Counted from the first letter of the stretch, positions 1 to 8,952 are shown. The stretch is DNA of 64,000 bases from Lodderomyces elongisporus (GCF_030384665.1 NC_083677.1:989501-1053500); one strand, 5' to 3'. Notes: generated from the letters alone by a model not told the origin. Numbers and translations: made by a program.

Positions 1-60
1 CACTGCCACCACCACTACCATCTTTATATCAAATCTTCTCTTCACAATTGTATAACAAAA

Positions 61-69
61 ATGTGTTGA
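61..69 (+). promoter_or_regulatory. Minimal upstream ORF before the kelch/BTB gene
   Basis: The 5' leader holds an ATG-TGT-TGA mini-ORF ending 21 bases before the ATG at 91 chosen for the kelch/BTB protein. If the transcript starts upstream of 61, ribosomes would meet this two-codon ORF first and the main ORF would depend on leaky scanning or reinitiation. The transcription start is not visible, so the role is inferred. Confidence 0.3.
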
Positions 70-90
70 GTGCTGAGACTCATTAAAAGA

Positions 91-2313
91 ATGGCCGAAG
101 CTGAATTACAAGCTCCTATTTTGAGGCCACTGTCGCCACCAATGAGAACCACACCACCAGCAAAGCTACTCAAAACAAATGGCCCGGTTATTCCTACATG
201 CAGTACAAGATCAACAATTGTTGCCTGTTCTGGGACACCTTATTTTTTCCTTTACGGGGGATTTGACGAAAGAGAAAATTTGGATTCAAATGTGTATTTA
301 TTAAACACTGAGACTATGCAATGGGAAGTTGATGATAAAGTAGACACTCTTTACCGTGAAGGACACCTGGCTGCATACATTGGCAATGGAAATGTTTTGG
401 TTTTTGGCGGTATTCCTTTTGAGGATGATATTCCCAGTGCACACAGAGTGGGGCGAAACAACAGTAGCCGTTTAAGTGGAAGTACTAGCCGCAATGGAAA
501 CGGTAACGGAAATGACAATGGAAATGAGAGCGAAAGTGTAAATCTAAATGAAAATGGAAATGTAATAATTAGTGAAACAAGTTTCAACGTGGCAGGCTCA
601 ACAGCATTACAAGACTTTCGAAACGATTCATTAATGATGATTTACAACGTTTTTGATAGGAAATGGACTGGCGCACCAGAATTTGCATTGCAAAATGCAC
701 CAACACAGCGTTCGAGACATGCATGCTGCTTAAGCCCAGATGGAACCAAGATGTATATTAGCGGTGGACAATACAAATCGCAAACTTTTAACGACTTGTA
801 TTGTTACGATTTGTCAACTGGTGTGTGGACTGGCCCCATCGAATTTGTTACTAGGTTTAGCCACACAATAATGTGCTCTGGTGATCGAATATTTAGCTTT
901 GGGGGATTGGGCAAGGAGATGAACAGAGTGAATGCAATTATATATCTTTCCTTGAAAGATCAAAGTATAGGAGAAATGTCTGTATCCAATTTCCCTACGT
1001 ATAACCCAGATGGATTTTTGCACACTTTGGAAATATTGGAGTACAGGGCACAAACATCATTGGCGATCCTGGTTTTGCTTCCAACGGAAATTGCTCGGCA
1101 CCGCAGAGTTACCTTGAGAAGCTTCAATTTATGCGATTTTGAGACAAATGTTTTTTTAAATAATGAAAGTGATAGAATCTTTTTACAAGATCCCGAGCAA
1201 AGAGATAAAGAATATGTTTGGTATCACCTTTTGGTAGACAATCAAGGATATTTAAACTTGTTGGGCAACGAACTCCATGAATACCCCATGGATGAGGAAT
1301 CCATGACAGGTTTAACTGACCGAATAGATCCGCAGACATGGAAACTAAATCTCTTATTGAGAATAAATTTGAGTGCTTTTGGGTTGAAAAAAGGCAAAGA
1401 GAAATATGGTTTAAACGATCGAGAGGCTGATAAACTCTCCTCTGATTTCAAACTGATATTGGGGACGAGCGAGTTTTCAGATTTCCAGATTGAGACCGTG
1501 ATTACGGAACAGGATCGGTCAAATTTTGAGCTTCAACAACCGTATCAAACGAAATCTATACCCGTGCACAAGGCTATCTTGGCAGCACGTTGGCCGCATT
1601 TCAATAGAATGATATCTTCCGGAATGGCTGAAACAGTTACAAATAAAGTGTTGATTCCAGAACCGTACCACAGAGTAATGGCAATCATCAGTTACTTATA
1701 TGTCGGATATGTCGATGAAGATGGTATCCGAAATAATGGCCACAGCCTTGAATTACACGATTATGCGAGCTTAGTGGGGTTGGCAAACTTGTACGAACTT
1801 CAAGATTTAAAAGTAATGATTATACAGAAAGTATTTGTGTTACTAAAGCAACTTGCATTACAGCTTCACCAGGGTAGTACAGGTTCTATAGCTACTTTAC
1901 TACTGGTTTGGAAAGATATTTCATTGGCAAATGAACCACTTCTTCTCTCCAAGATAATGTATTTGGTGCGGCAATACTGGGCTGCAATTACTAGGTCGCA
2001 AGCATTCACTAATGAATTATCGAGGGAGCAAATTGTCAAATTATGTCAAGATTTTTCAGACTACCATCCGGATGGATTCAAAAGGCAGGATGAAGTTCAA
2101 GCAAGTTCTATATTCTCTACTCTCCTAGAAGTCGAAAGTCTGAGTAGAAATTCAAGAAATTCGAGAACTTCAAGAGCTTCTAGAAATTCAAGGAACTCAA
2201 CTGATTCATTGGGATTAACACCGTCACCCGGAACGCCTGCACCACGAACACATTCGCCATTTGTTTTTAATTCTCCTGCTTTTGACTCTTCTCATATATC
2301 ATCAAACTTGTGA
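91..2313 (+). CDS. Kelch-repeat and BTB/POZ domain protein, Ral2-like
   Basis: A protein of about 740 aa. The N-terminal half carries kelch-type motifs (YGGFD near residue 60, VFGGI near 105, ISGGQ and FSFGG further on), separated by an Asn/Gly/Glu-rich insertion (NGNGNGNDNGN). A BTB/POZ-like domain follows around residues 455-570, with the typical 'sDf' and 'vHKaiLaaR...F' elements. The C-terminus has a low-complexity SRNSRNS tract and a Ser/Pro-rich tail. Kelch plus BTB in one mid-sized fungal protein recalls S. pombe Ral2, a Ras-pathway protein, and more distantly the larger Mds3/Pmd1; this is by architecture only. The ATG at 91 was chosen because the frame extends upstream only to a GTG at 70. 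CTG at 367-369 falls at the usual Ser/Thr of a kelch 'GHs' motif, which fits CUG-Ser decoding. Confidence 0.75.
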   Translation: MAEAELQAPILRPLSPPMRTTPPAKLLKTNGPVIPTCSTRSTIVACSGTPYFFLYGGFDERENLDSNVYLLNTETMQWEVDDKVDTLYREGHLAAYIGNGNVLVFGGIPFEDDIPSAHRVGRNNSSRLSGSTSRNGNGNGNDNGNESESVNLNENGNVIISETSFNVAGSTALQDFRNDSLMMIYNVFDRKWTGAPEFALQNAPTQRSRHACCLSPDGTKMYISGGQYKSQTFNDLYCYDLSTGVWTGPIEFVTRFSHTIMCSGDRIFSFGGLGKEMNRVNAIIYLSLKDQSIGEMSVSNFPTYNPDGFLHTLEILEYRAQTSLAILVLLPTEIARHRRVTLRSFNLCDFETNVFLNNESDRIFLQDPEQRDKEYVWYHLLVDNQGYLNLLGNELHEYPMDEESMTGLTDRIDPQTWKLNLLLRINLSAFGLKKGKEKYGLNDREADKLSSDFKLILGTSEFSDFQIETVITEQDRSNFELQQPYQTKSIPVHKAILAARWPHFNRMISSGMAETVTNKVLIPEPYHRVMAIISYLYVGYVDEDGIRNNGHSLELHDYASLVGLANLYELQDLKVMIIQKVFVLLKQLALQLHQGSTGSIATLLLVWKDISLANEPLLLSKIMYLVRQYWAAITRSQAFTNELSREQIVKLCQDFSDYHPDGFKRQDEVQASSIFSTLLEVESLSRNSRNSRTSRASRNSRNSTDSLGLTPSPGTPAPRTHSPFVFNSPAFDSSHISSNL

Positions 2314-2351
2314 TCTTTTAATTTTTCATGAAATAAGGATAGAAGAAATAG

Positions 2352-2382
2352 ATAAATAAATAAATAAATAAATAAATAAATA
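2352..2382. repeat. (AAAT)n microsatellite
   Basis: About eight tetranucleotide units of AAAT type followed by a poly(A) run, in the 195 bp gap between the convergent kelch/BTB and pyrophosphatase genes. Probably lies in 3' UTR or terminator sequence. Confidence 0.9.
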
Positions 2383-2508
2383 CAAAAAAAAAAAAACTAC
2401 GCCAAAAACGAAACAAAACAAAATGAAAAGATATACAGGACTTCTAGATTAATTCCAAGTTTTATGTGTTTCTAATTAGTTAAATAATTGAAATTCAAAG
2501 TTACAAAT

Positions 2509-4647
2509 TTACTCTTCCCCGAAAGTGTCATCAATAAATCCATGTATCTTATCACCAATAGCATCTAGACCATCCTCAATTCCATCCAAAATATCCTCAA
2601 ATATATCACCTAAGCCTGCATGTGCAGTACTTGTAGCTTTGTTAGTTTCATTTTCTGTTGTAACAGTCCTTAAAGAGGTGGGTACATCCAAAGCGCTGCT
2701 GCCATATGAAATCGTGACCAGTGATGGTGTTGGTGACGGTGGTGAGTCTTCATTTCCTTTGTCATTATCTTCCGGGTTTTCGATTCGACCCAGCCTCCAT
2801 AAAAAGTCATATGTCGCATTATTGCGCACAATATGATCAACTTCAAAAGGCAAATTGGGGAATGTGAGGTCATCACTCCACGTCTCAGGCAAAATGTTGC
2901 TAAATATTGCTTTTGTAGGTATTGACCCATTGTTTGGTGCAGGCGACAAGTCTAGAGTGTCACAAATGATGTTGTATACTTCTGTGTTTGCAAAAGGTTG
3001 TATTTTTTTAGACTTTGACAATTTTTCTTCAAAGTAGGGACCTTTACCTAAGAAAATTGCTCTCATCAACAAGTGCGAGTTGTCGTACCCATGAACACCT
3101 TTTGGTTTGTATTCAAAACCATTATCTTTCATTTGCTGGTGTGTTGTTATTGAATATCCAACATCCGGAACTAGCCATATGGGTGCCAACCTATAATTAA
3201 ACCTGTGGTCTCGCAATTGACCACCAAATTGAAATCGTTTAGGAAACTCTTCGACTTTGTATAAATGATAGTTCTGCGTCAACTTTGCATCCAATTTCTC
3301 AAAGTTGGCTTTAATGATATTGTAGGTTTCATTCAAGTCTCCCTTTGGTCTTAAACCAAACAATGGCCAGCCATCAATGTGTTCAATTTCATCAAGATCA
3401 ACCAAGTCATCAAGGTACAAGACTCTATCTTTCGATGTGGGAGCCATACCATGATCACTAACAACAATCAAGTTTATGATATTCTCAAGGTTTCTTTTCT
3501 TAATTTCTGCATTCATCAATGCAACGAAACTATCAACATACGTCAAGCTCTCAGTTAAGTTGGGTCCAGATATACCAAATTGGTGTCCATAAGTGTCCAC
3601 AGTGGGAACATATGTCAAGATCAATTCTGGACGGCTCTTGATATCACGATCTAGCCATTGCATTACTCGGTCTACTTTTGCAGACAAGACTTCAGATCCG
3701 TTGAATTTATCAAAATCAAATTCGGGCCCAACGTGAGGCACCTCTGAGCCGGGCCACATATGTACTGCTGACTTGACTCCTTGCAGTTTTGCAGTTTGCC
3801 ATATGGGCTCACCGCCACCGCGCCAAAAATCTGGATCCAATCCTCCCCTCTTTGGATCTGTATTGACAAACTCCTTTTTCAACTTGGGGTCCCAAAACGT
3901 GTTCCCCACAATACCGTGCTCCGATGGAAAAAGCCCAGTGACCAAAGTCCAATGGTTGGGAAACGTCAGAGAAGGAAAACTCGGTTCCATGTAGGGTGCA
4001 CCATAATCATTTATGAGCATTTCATGAAGATTGGGTGTATCCTCTTTGCTAATATAATGGGGGTGGAACCCATCTAAAGATACAACAATTGTAGTCTTGT
4101 AAAAATTGTGTGTCGAATTGGAGTAAACCGTCTTTACAACTCCACTTGACAGCTGTGAATTTATTGGAAGATTCTGCTTCTTTGTTAGATATAGCACTAG
4201 AAACACCAAAACCACCATAATTAAAGTTATACCTCCAACAATTGTTCGATTTTTCACTTTCTTTTCCAAAAGTTTTAACCTTCTATCTCTTAAATCTATA
4301 GGCGGCTCAATAAAGTCATGGTCATCTAGCCAATCTTGGTCGGGTGTCTCTGCAGAGTCTGACCGCAGCAACATCTCATATGTATTATTTGCCGTATTTG
4401 CACTGCTAACAAATAGTGATTTGACCTTATCAAAAACACTTGTATTTTGTGGAGTTGAGTCACTTGTCTCGTAATCTAAATTTCTAAGAACATCATGTTG
4501 GTTCAAATTTTGATTGCGATCATAGTCAGGAGGTAGAGTACTCTGAGCCAGATGTTTGGTGTTGAATATAACATCATCTTCTGGGTCATCCATATCAGTC
4601 ACAGGCACATCCACTGCATGGGGTAAACCTGCTCGGCCTGACGACAT
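2509..4647 (-). CDS. NPP1: Ecto-nucleotide pyrophosphatase/phosphodiesterase (NPP family), type II membrane protein
   Basis: A 712 aa protein beginning with a cleanly placed ATG at 4647. An acidic cytosolic tail of about 135 residues precedes one membrane segment (residues 136-155), then the lumenal or extracellular alkaline-phosphatase-superfamily catalytic domain. Visible catalytic features are SLDGF (metal Asp192), the nucleophile Thr228 in SLTFPNH, TVDTYGH, VVSDHGM and GVHGYDN, which together supply the two-zinc site. The family hydrolyses nucleotide pyrophosphate or phosphodiester bonds and, in S. cerevisiae (Npp1/Npp2), helps scavenge phosphate. The length is close to S. cerevisiae Npp1. 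The C-terminal 100 residues are Ser/Thr-rich and end in an acidic helix. The Npp1 versus Npp2 assignment rests on length. A CACGTT word upstream (4883-4888) would suit Pho4 control. Confidence 0.88.
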   Translation of the reverse strand: MSSGRAGLPHAVDVPVTDMDDPEDDVIFNTKHLAQSTLPPDYDRNQNLNQHDVLRNLDYETSDSTPQNTSVFDKVKSLFVSSANTANNTYEMLLRSDSAETPDQDWLDDHDFIEPPIDLRDRRLKLLEKKVKNRTIVGGITLIMVVLVFLVLYLTKKQNLPINSQLSSGVVKTVYSNSTHNFYKTTIVVSLDGFHPHYISKEDTPNLHEMLINDYGAPYMEPSFPSLTFPNHWTLVTGLFPSEHGIVGNTFWDPKLKKEFVNTDPKRGGLDPDFWRGGGEPIWQTAKLQGVKSAVHMWPGSEVPHVGPEFDFDKFNGSEVLSAKVDRVMQWLDRDIKSRPELILTYVPTVDTYGHQFGISGPNLTESLTYVDSFVALMNAEIKKRNLENIINLIVVSDHGMAPTSKDRVLYLDDLVDLDEIEHIDGWPLFGLRPKGDLNETYNIIKANFEKLDAKLTQNYHLYKVEEFPKRFQFGGQLRDHRFNYRLAPIWLVPDVGYSITTHQQMKDNGFEYKPKGVHGYDNSHLLMRAIFLGKGPYFEEKLSKSKKIQPFANTEVYNIICDTLDLSPAPNNGSIPTKAIFSNILPETWSDDLTFPNLPFEVDHIVRNNATYDFLWRLGRIENPEDNDKGNEDSPPSPTPSLVTISYGSSALDVPTSLRTVTTENETNKATSTAHAGLGDIFEDILDGIEDGLDAIGDKIHGFIDDTFGEE

Positions 4648-5329
4648 TATATAAACTCAAATAAAGTATGGGAGTGGAATAAAGGTTAAAGAAGGTAAAA
4701 TTGGGCGGGAGAACGGGCAAGGGAATGAAAAGAGTTCAAAAAGGTAATCCTATAAAGAAAAAAGTAGTTGGTGATCTGGTCAGTGTATTTGGTTGGTTAC
4801 AGTTATCAATGTAATGCAATTCTTTTCTCACCCTTTAAATGTATTTGTTATCGCGATACTCTTAAGAAATCTTTTATTTGCACACGTTTTTCGTTGAGTG
4901 AATAAAGTCAAACTAAAAATAAAGCGGCTTTTCTTTTGGAAACCCTTAGCTCAAACTAACTGTGGCTGCTTAGTATGAGATGGAAAAGAGTGGATAATAC
5001 AAAATAAAAGAAAACAAAGTAAAACAAATTAAAACAAAACAGAACATATACAAGTTGATAGATGTAACAATTACAAACTAGAACCTTGACGCATTCATTC
5101 ATTCACCCGTTTTCTTTTTTCTTTTTTTTTTTTTAAAGATTCACCAAAGTTTTTTTGCATTTGAAATCCATCGGTAATGATGACATTCCATTTCGAAAGG
5201 ATGTATGAAGTGATACTTTATTTATTCAATTCTAAAAGTAAAAACTGTAATACTGATTATGCAAACTCTAAATGGAATTCTTAACCTGTAACGTGTAATC
5301 TATGACGTTATTTATTTTTTCAGAAAATA
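4648..5329. other. Intergenic region, pyrophosphatase promoter side
   Basis: This stretch of 682 bp lies between the pyrophosphatase start and tRNA-Ser. I see A-rich tracts (AAAACAAA type near 5010-5045), a poly(T) run near 5110-5135 and the CACGTT word listed separately. I see no coding potential or mobile element. Confidence 0.6.
4883..4888. promoter_or_regulatory. CACGTT word, possible Pho4 site
   Basis: CACGTT followed by a T run lies 236 bp upstream of the pyrophosphatase ATG. It matches the low-affinity type of Pho4 site known from phosphate-regulated yeast promoters, and NPP genes in S. cerevisiae respond to phosphate starvation. A six-base word is expected by chance every few kilobases, so this rests mostly on the gene's role. 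Confidence 0.3.
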
Positions 5330-5438
5330 GGCAACTTGTCCGAGTGGTTAAGGAGAAAGACTTGAATTAACCCTTGTGTTGAAATTCAAAGTTATCTTTT
5401 GGGCTCTGCCCGCGTAGGTTCGAGTCCTGCAGTTGTCG
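5330..5438 (+). tRNA. tRNA-Ser (anticodon UGA) with a 27 nt intron
   Basis: The acceptor stem pairs 5330-5336 with 5431-5437, with a G discriminator at 5438. The D stem TCC/GGA (5339-5341 region with 5352-5354) is followed by an anticodon stem AAAGA/TCTTT, loop CT-TGA-A-A with anticodon TGA at 5363-5365, a long variable arm typical of tRNA-Ser, and a T arm (5414-5430) containing the B box GGTTCGAGTCC. The intron runs from 5367 to 5393, one base after the anticodon as usual; its TTCAA can pair with the anticodon region. A T run from about 5443 provides the Pol III terminator. The tRNA reads UCA codons; it is not the CUG-reading tRNA-Ser(CAG). Confidence 0.93.
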
Positions 5439-5858
5439 TTATATTTTTTTTTCCTTTTTATCTTTTTACTTTCCCCTCTTTGTTTTTAATTAATCAATTT
5501 CTTTTTTAATACTTTCTTAATACTTGTTTTTGCGTTGATTCCATTTCCTAAAATTCACTTTGTTTTGATATATCAACATTGTTTCAATTAATTTTATCCA
5601 GGGGTCCGCCGATATATTTGAATCCTATAGCTTTCGGAATAACCGGTTTATTATTCATTGTCTATTCTTAATTTTAATTTTTCTTCTTCTTTTGTTTTTT
5701 TTTCTCTATTTTTTTTTTTTTAATTATTATTTTTGATTATTATTTTTTTGTTTAAAAAATAAAAGAGAGACCGTGGATTCCTTTACCAACAGTAAGGGTA
5801 ACAACCATATAAACAACTACGAAAGTAACGCCAAAGTTGCCTCCTAACAATTTATGAA
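5439..5858. other. Intergenic region between tRNA-Ser and ALG1
   Basis: This 420 bp stretch is extremely T-rich with several T runs (5443 onward, 5690-5760). Two GC-bearing words stand out: TCCGCCGA at 5605-5612, and CGG-AATAA-CCG, an inverted pair of CGG triplets, at 5635-5645. Both resemble zinc-cluster or URS1-type binding half-sites and sit about 210-250 bp upstream of ALG1. No gene is apparent. Confidence 0.5.
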
Positions 5859-5871
5859 ATGGTCGATATAA
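5854..5871 (+). promoter_or_regulatory. Upstream AUG overlapping the ALG1 start
   Basis: ATG-AAA-TGG-TCG-ATA-TAA starts five bases before the ALG1 ATG in another frame and ends inside the ALG1 coding region. Its -3 base is T (weak), whereas the ALG1 ATG has G at -3. Any ribosome that starts here cannot translate ALG1 without backing up, so it could lower output slightly. This is read directly from the sequence; any effect is inference. Confidence 0.35.
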
Positions 5872-7226
5872 TCAAATATCAAGGGTTTGATCATCTTTGG
5901 CAGTATTCAGGTCCATGGCTCTACTATTTATTAGCACTTTATATAAGTTTGCCAGTGTTGGCATACAAGGTCCTTCCACTTTTGTTCCATACAAGAAGAA
6001 ATAGGTCTCGCAAAACCATATTGATATTTGTTATGGGTGATTTGGGCCATTCCCCAAGAATGTGTTATCACGCCCTTTCATTTAGCAAACTCGAGTATAG
6101 CGTGAGTCTATGTGGCTATATCGAATCACAACCCAATTACGAAATTATTGATGATGTCAATATAGATCTACGCCCAATTACTGTGGTTAAGAATGAAAAA
6201 GATAGTCCCTTTTTATTATTTGCAATGAGAAAAATATTGGTGCAAATACAAGACATTAGCAAAATACTTTGGAGCCATCGAGAGGATGCAGATTACGTGA
6301 TGATTCAAAATCCACCTAGTATTCCAATTTTGCTTGTTGTAATATTGTTTAAACTTTTCATTAGCAGGCATTTGAAAATAATCATTGATTGGCACAATCT
6401 AAACTATACCATCTTGAACTTGAGATACAACAACCTCCATCACCCCTTGGTGAGAATTACCAAAGCTTACGAACAAGTTTTGGCTCGCTTTGCAAGCCTC
6501 AACATTACCGTAACCAAGAAAATGAAATCTTTTTTGGTTGACGAATTCGCATTGGAAAAATCCAAGATTGTAACACTTTATGACCGACCTGGTAAACAAT
6601 TTCAACCACTAAATGAAGTGAAGGAAAGCGGATTGTACCGCAAGCATGAAATATTCAATGAAATAAAAGGTATCGAAAACTACAAAGTGCTTGTAAGTTC
6701 CACGTCATTCACTCCTGACGAAGACTTTAATATACTTTTAGAGGCGTTAAAAAGTTATGAAAAAGAGTCGAACACGCCACCATTACTACTAATCATTACT
6801 GGAAAGGGACCATTGAAAAATGAGTTTTTAAACAAAGTTCAAGATTTCAAATTCTCAGAAAAAGTTGTAATCAAGACTGCATGGCTTTCTTCTGAGGACT
6901 ATCCCAAGATATTGGCGAGTGCAGATTTGGGTGTTTCACTTCACACGTCTTCAAGCGGGATAGATTTGCCTATGAAGATTGTTGATTTTTTCGGTTGTGG
7001 GATCCCAGTAGTTTCATTGGATTTCCCAGCTATTGGCGAATTGGTAAAGGAAGGGAAAAATGGGGTAATTGTCAAAACTTCAAAAGAGCTCGGAAAAGCA
7101 ATTAGCAACATTTTCACCAATGAGACTAGTTTTAGACAATTGAAAGCAGGCGCTATGGAAGAGAGTAGATATAGATGGGATGAAAACTGGACGCTGACCT
7201 TGCGACCCAGGTTCGAGGTACAATAA
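5859..7226 (+). CDS. ALG1: Chitobiosyldiphosphodolichol beta-1,4-mannosyltransferase
   Basis: A 455 aa GT33-family enzyme adding the first mannose to GlcNAc2-PP-dolichol on the cytosolic face of the ER, an essential step of N-glycan precursor synthesis. The N-terminus has a membrane anchor (about residues 17-45), followed directly by the ALG1 signature ILIFVMGDLGHSPRMCYHA. It continues with DWHNLNYTILNLRY and the GT-B donor-side motif HTSSSGIDLPMKIVDFFGCGIPVV, where the Glu/Asp-rich nucleotide-sugar site lies. The length matches S. cerevisiae Alg1 (449 aa). The start at 5859 has a purine at -3. An out-of-frame ATG at 5854 overlaps it (see the separate entry). The gene is convergent with the HOS1-like gene across 116 bp that include a long T tract. 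Confidence 0.95.
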   Translation: MVDIIKYQGFDHLWQYSGPWLYYLLALYISLPVLAYKVLPLLFHTRRNRSRKTILIFVMGDLGHSPRMCYHALSFSKLEYSVSLCGYIESQPNYEIIDDVNIDLRPITVVKNEKDSPFLLFAMRKILVQIQDISKILWSHREDADYVMIQNPPSIPILLVVILFKLFISRHLKIIIDWHNLNYTILNLRYNNLHHPLVRITKAYEQVLARFASLNITVTKKMKSFLVDEFALEKSKIVTLYDRPGKQFQPLNEVKESGLYRKHEIFNEIKGIENYKVLVSSTSFTPDEDFNILLEALKSYEKESNTPPLLLIITGKGPLKNEFLNKVQDFKFSEKVVIKTAWLSSEDYPKILASADLGVSLHTSSSGIDLPMKIVDFFGCGIPVVSLDFPAIGELVKEGKNGVIVKTSKELGKAISNIFTNETSFRQLKAGAMEESRYRWDENWTLTLRPRFEVQ

Positions 7227-7342
7227 AAGTATAAGCAAAATGCATAGAAAAAGGCAAAGGCAAGGGCAAAGGCGAAGTTAAATACACATGTAATTTATTT
7301 TCACTTTTTTTTTTTTTTTTTTTAATTTTTCTTTTTTCCTTT

Positions 7343-8575
7343 CTATAAGTTTAATAGATGATCTCGAATAGACTCAAGATACCTTGGGTCATTTTCATCA
7401 TTCATTTTCCCCCGTTGAGTGTTTCTGTCAGTCCAGAATCGGTAGCCATCATTCTCATAACTGTCTAGACATTTGTGTTCAGGGATATCATCTAAAGTAT
7501 CACTTATTGGAATTTCGGTCACCAAAGCTGTAAGATAGGTCCAAAACTTTGCAGCTTCTGTGAAATTGTAGCCGCCACCTCCTAACAAAATCACTGGTAT
7601 TCTTATTGCATCCAAAAGCAGCTTTATAACTTTTGCGTATCCACAAATAGTTAAATTCCACTCTTTATGTGGATCTGTGCTTAATCCATCGCACCCACAT
7701 TGAATAAATAGATATTGTGGTTGATGTTTTTGAATTAATGGCTGCACAATATTTTCAACTATCCACCGCAATGATTCGTCGTTTAAACCTCTTTTCGTTG
7801 GTATATTGTAGTCGCCATTTACAGAAGCTCTCACATCGCCAGTTCCAGGAAAAAACCCCACATCAAACCTATGTATCGAACAAGTTGTCACTTTTTTAGA
7901 ATATTGAAAAGCCTGACTAATACCATCGCCATGATGAAGATCCAAATCGAGGTAAAAAACTGTGGCAGAAGTCAATTTGCGTAATGCATTTATACCAAGC
8001 ACAACATCATTTATATAACAAAAACCAGAGCATTTTGCCCGATGGCAATGGTGTCGACCACCATACCAATTAATACCAATAGGCCTGATATGTAAATCAT
8101 CCGAATCTCGAGAATTGACGACCATTCTTGCTATATGAGTGGCTAATTCAATTGTTGAAGCAGCTGTGAGTGCAACGTAATGGCGCATGAATGGAAATAC
8201 ATAACAATCGTGTGTTAATCCATAATTCTCATCCAAAGACACTAACTCTTCCTCCGTTTGATCTTGCGGTATCAAACACTCTTTGTCAAAAGGAAAAGTA
8301 GAATCCAAACGTTTTGAAAGCAGATTGTAATGTTCATCTTGCTTATCAATGTCCAATCTTGGAGCAAAAATGTGATTTATGAAATCGGCATCGTGGTATT
8401 GAGTGAGGACACGTTTATCGACAGGTGCCACAACATCAATAATTTGACAGTATTTGTGCAAGGCATATACCCTAATTAATTCCTGTACAAGAGACAGTCG
8501 TCCATGATTAGAGGGTAATTTGTCAGCGAGTTCAGTGAGAATGTCCACATCTACCAAAATTACCTGATCCCTCAT
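7343..8575 (-). CDS. HOS1: Class I histone deacetylase, Hos1-like
   Basis: A 410 aa zinc-dependent deacetylase of the RPD3/HOS class. Catalytic features are GGRHHCHRAKCSGFCYIND (His175/His176 charge-relay pair, then the GFCYIND signature), YLDLDLHHGDG (zinc ligands Asp212 and His214), FFPGTGD at 241-247, and QCGCDGLS with the third zinc Asp. Spacing matches active family members, so it should be catalytically competent. It is shorter than Rpd3 or Hos2 and lacks their acidic C-terminal tails, and the basic/Cys-rich stretch after HH is typical of Hos1, which in S. cerevisiae deacetylates cohesin Smc3. Hos1 versus another class I paralogue is judged from these features without an alignment. Starts at a clear ATG (8575). 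Confidence 0.88.
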   Translation of the reverse strand: MRDQVILVDVDILTELADKLPSNHGRLSLVQELIRVYALHKYCQIIDVVAPVDKRVLTQYHDADFINHIFAPRLDIDKQDEHYNLLSKRLDSTFPFDKECLIPQDQTEEELVSLDENYGLTHDCYVFPFMRHYVALTAASTIELATHIARMVVNSRDSDDLHIRPIGINWYGGRHHCHRAKCSGFCYINDVVLGINALRKLTSATVFYLDLDLHHGDGISQAFQYSKKVTTCSIHRFDVGFFPGTGDVRASVNGDYNIPTKRGLNDESLRWIVENIVQPLIQKHQPQYLFIQCGCDGLSTDPHKEWNLTICGYAKVIKLLLDAIRIPVILLGGGGYNFTEAAKFWTYLTALVTEIPISDTLDDIPEHKCLDSYENDGYRFWTDRNTQRGKMNDENDPRYLESIRDHLLNL

Positions 8576-8952
8576 TGTTTATATGAATATCTGTAAATGT
8601 TCAAGGTCGATGCTGATATATTTGTTCGCGTCTCGTCATTGATGCAGTTTTCCATGCGCGCTAAGCGGACAGTACAGACGGAGTTCAAAGATTAACAGAG
8701 GAGTAAGAAGAACAATAATAATAACAAGATCAACAACAACAACAGCAACAACAGTAAGAAGTTGCTCTCAGAAATAAAGTACTTACAAATCAATTATCAT
8801 TCTTTGTTACATCACATCACATTGTCAACACAAAACTAGTAATCTTTGGCTTCCTCCAACACTTGCAATCTTTTTTTCTTCTTTTTCAATTTTTTTTTTC
8901 TTTTTCTTTTTCTTTTTCAATTTTATTTTTGTTTTCATTTTTTTCATAGTAT
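8576..8952. other. Intergenic region, HOS1-like promoter
   Basis: This 377 bp gap lies between the HOS1-like start and the REV1 stop on the same strand. It contains a CAA/CAG-rich tract (8730-8757), a GC-rich spot ATGCGCGCTAAGCGG near 8653 and a long polypyrimidine tract (8870-8935) that probably belongs to the REV1 3' end. No gene is apparent. Confidence 0.55.
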
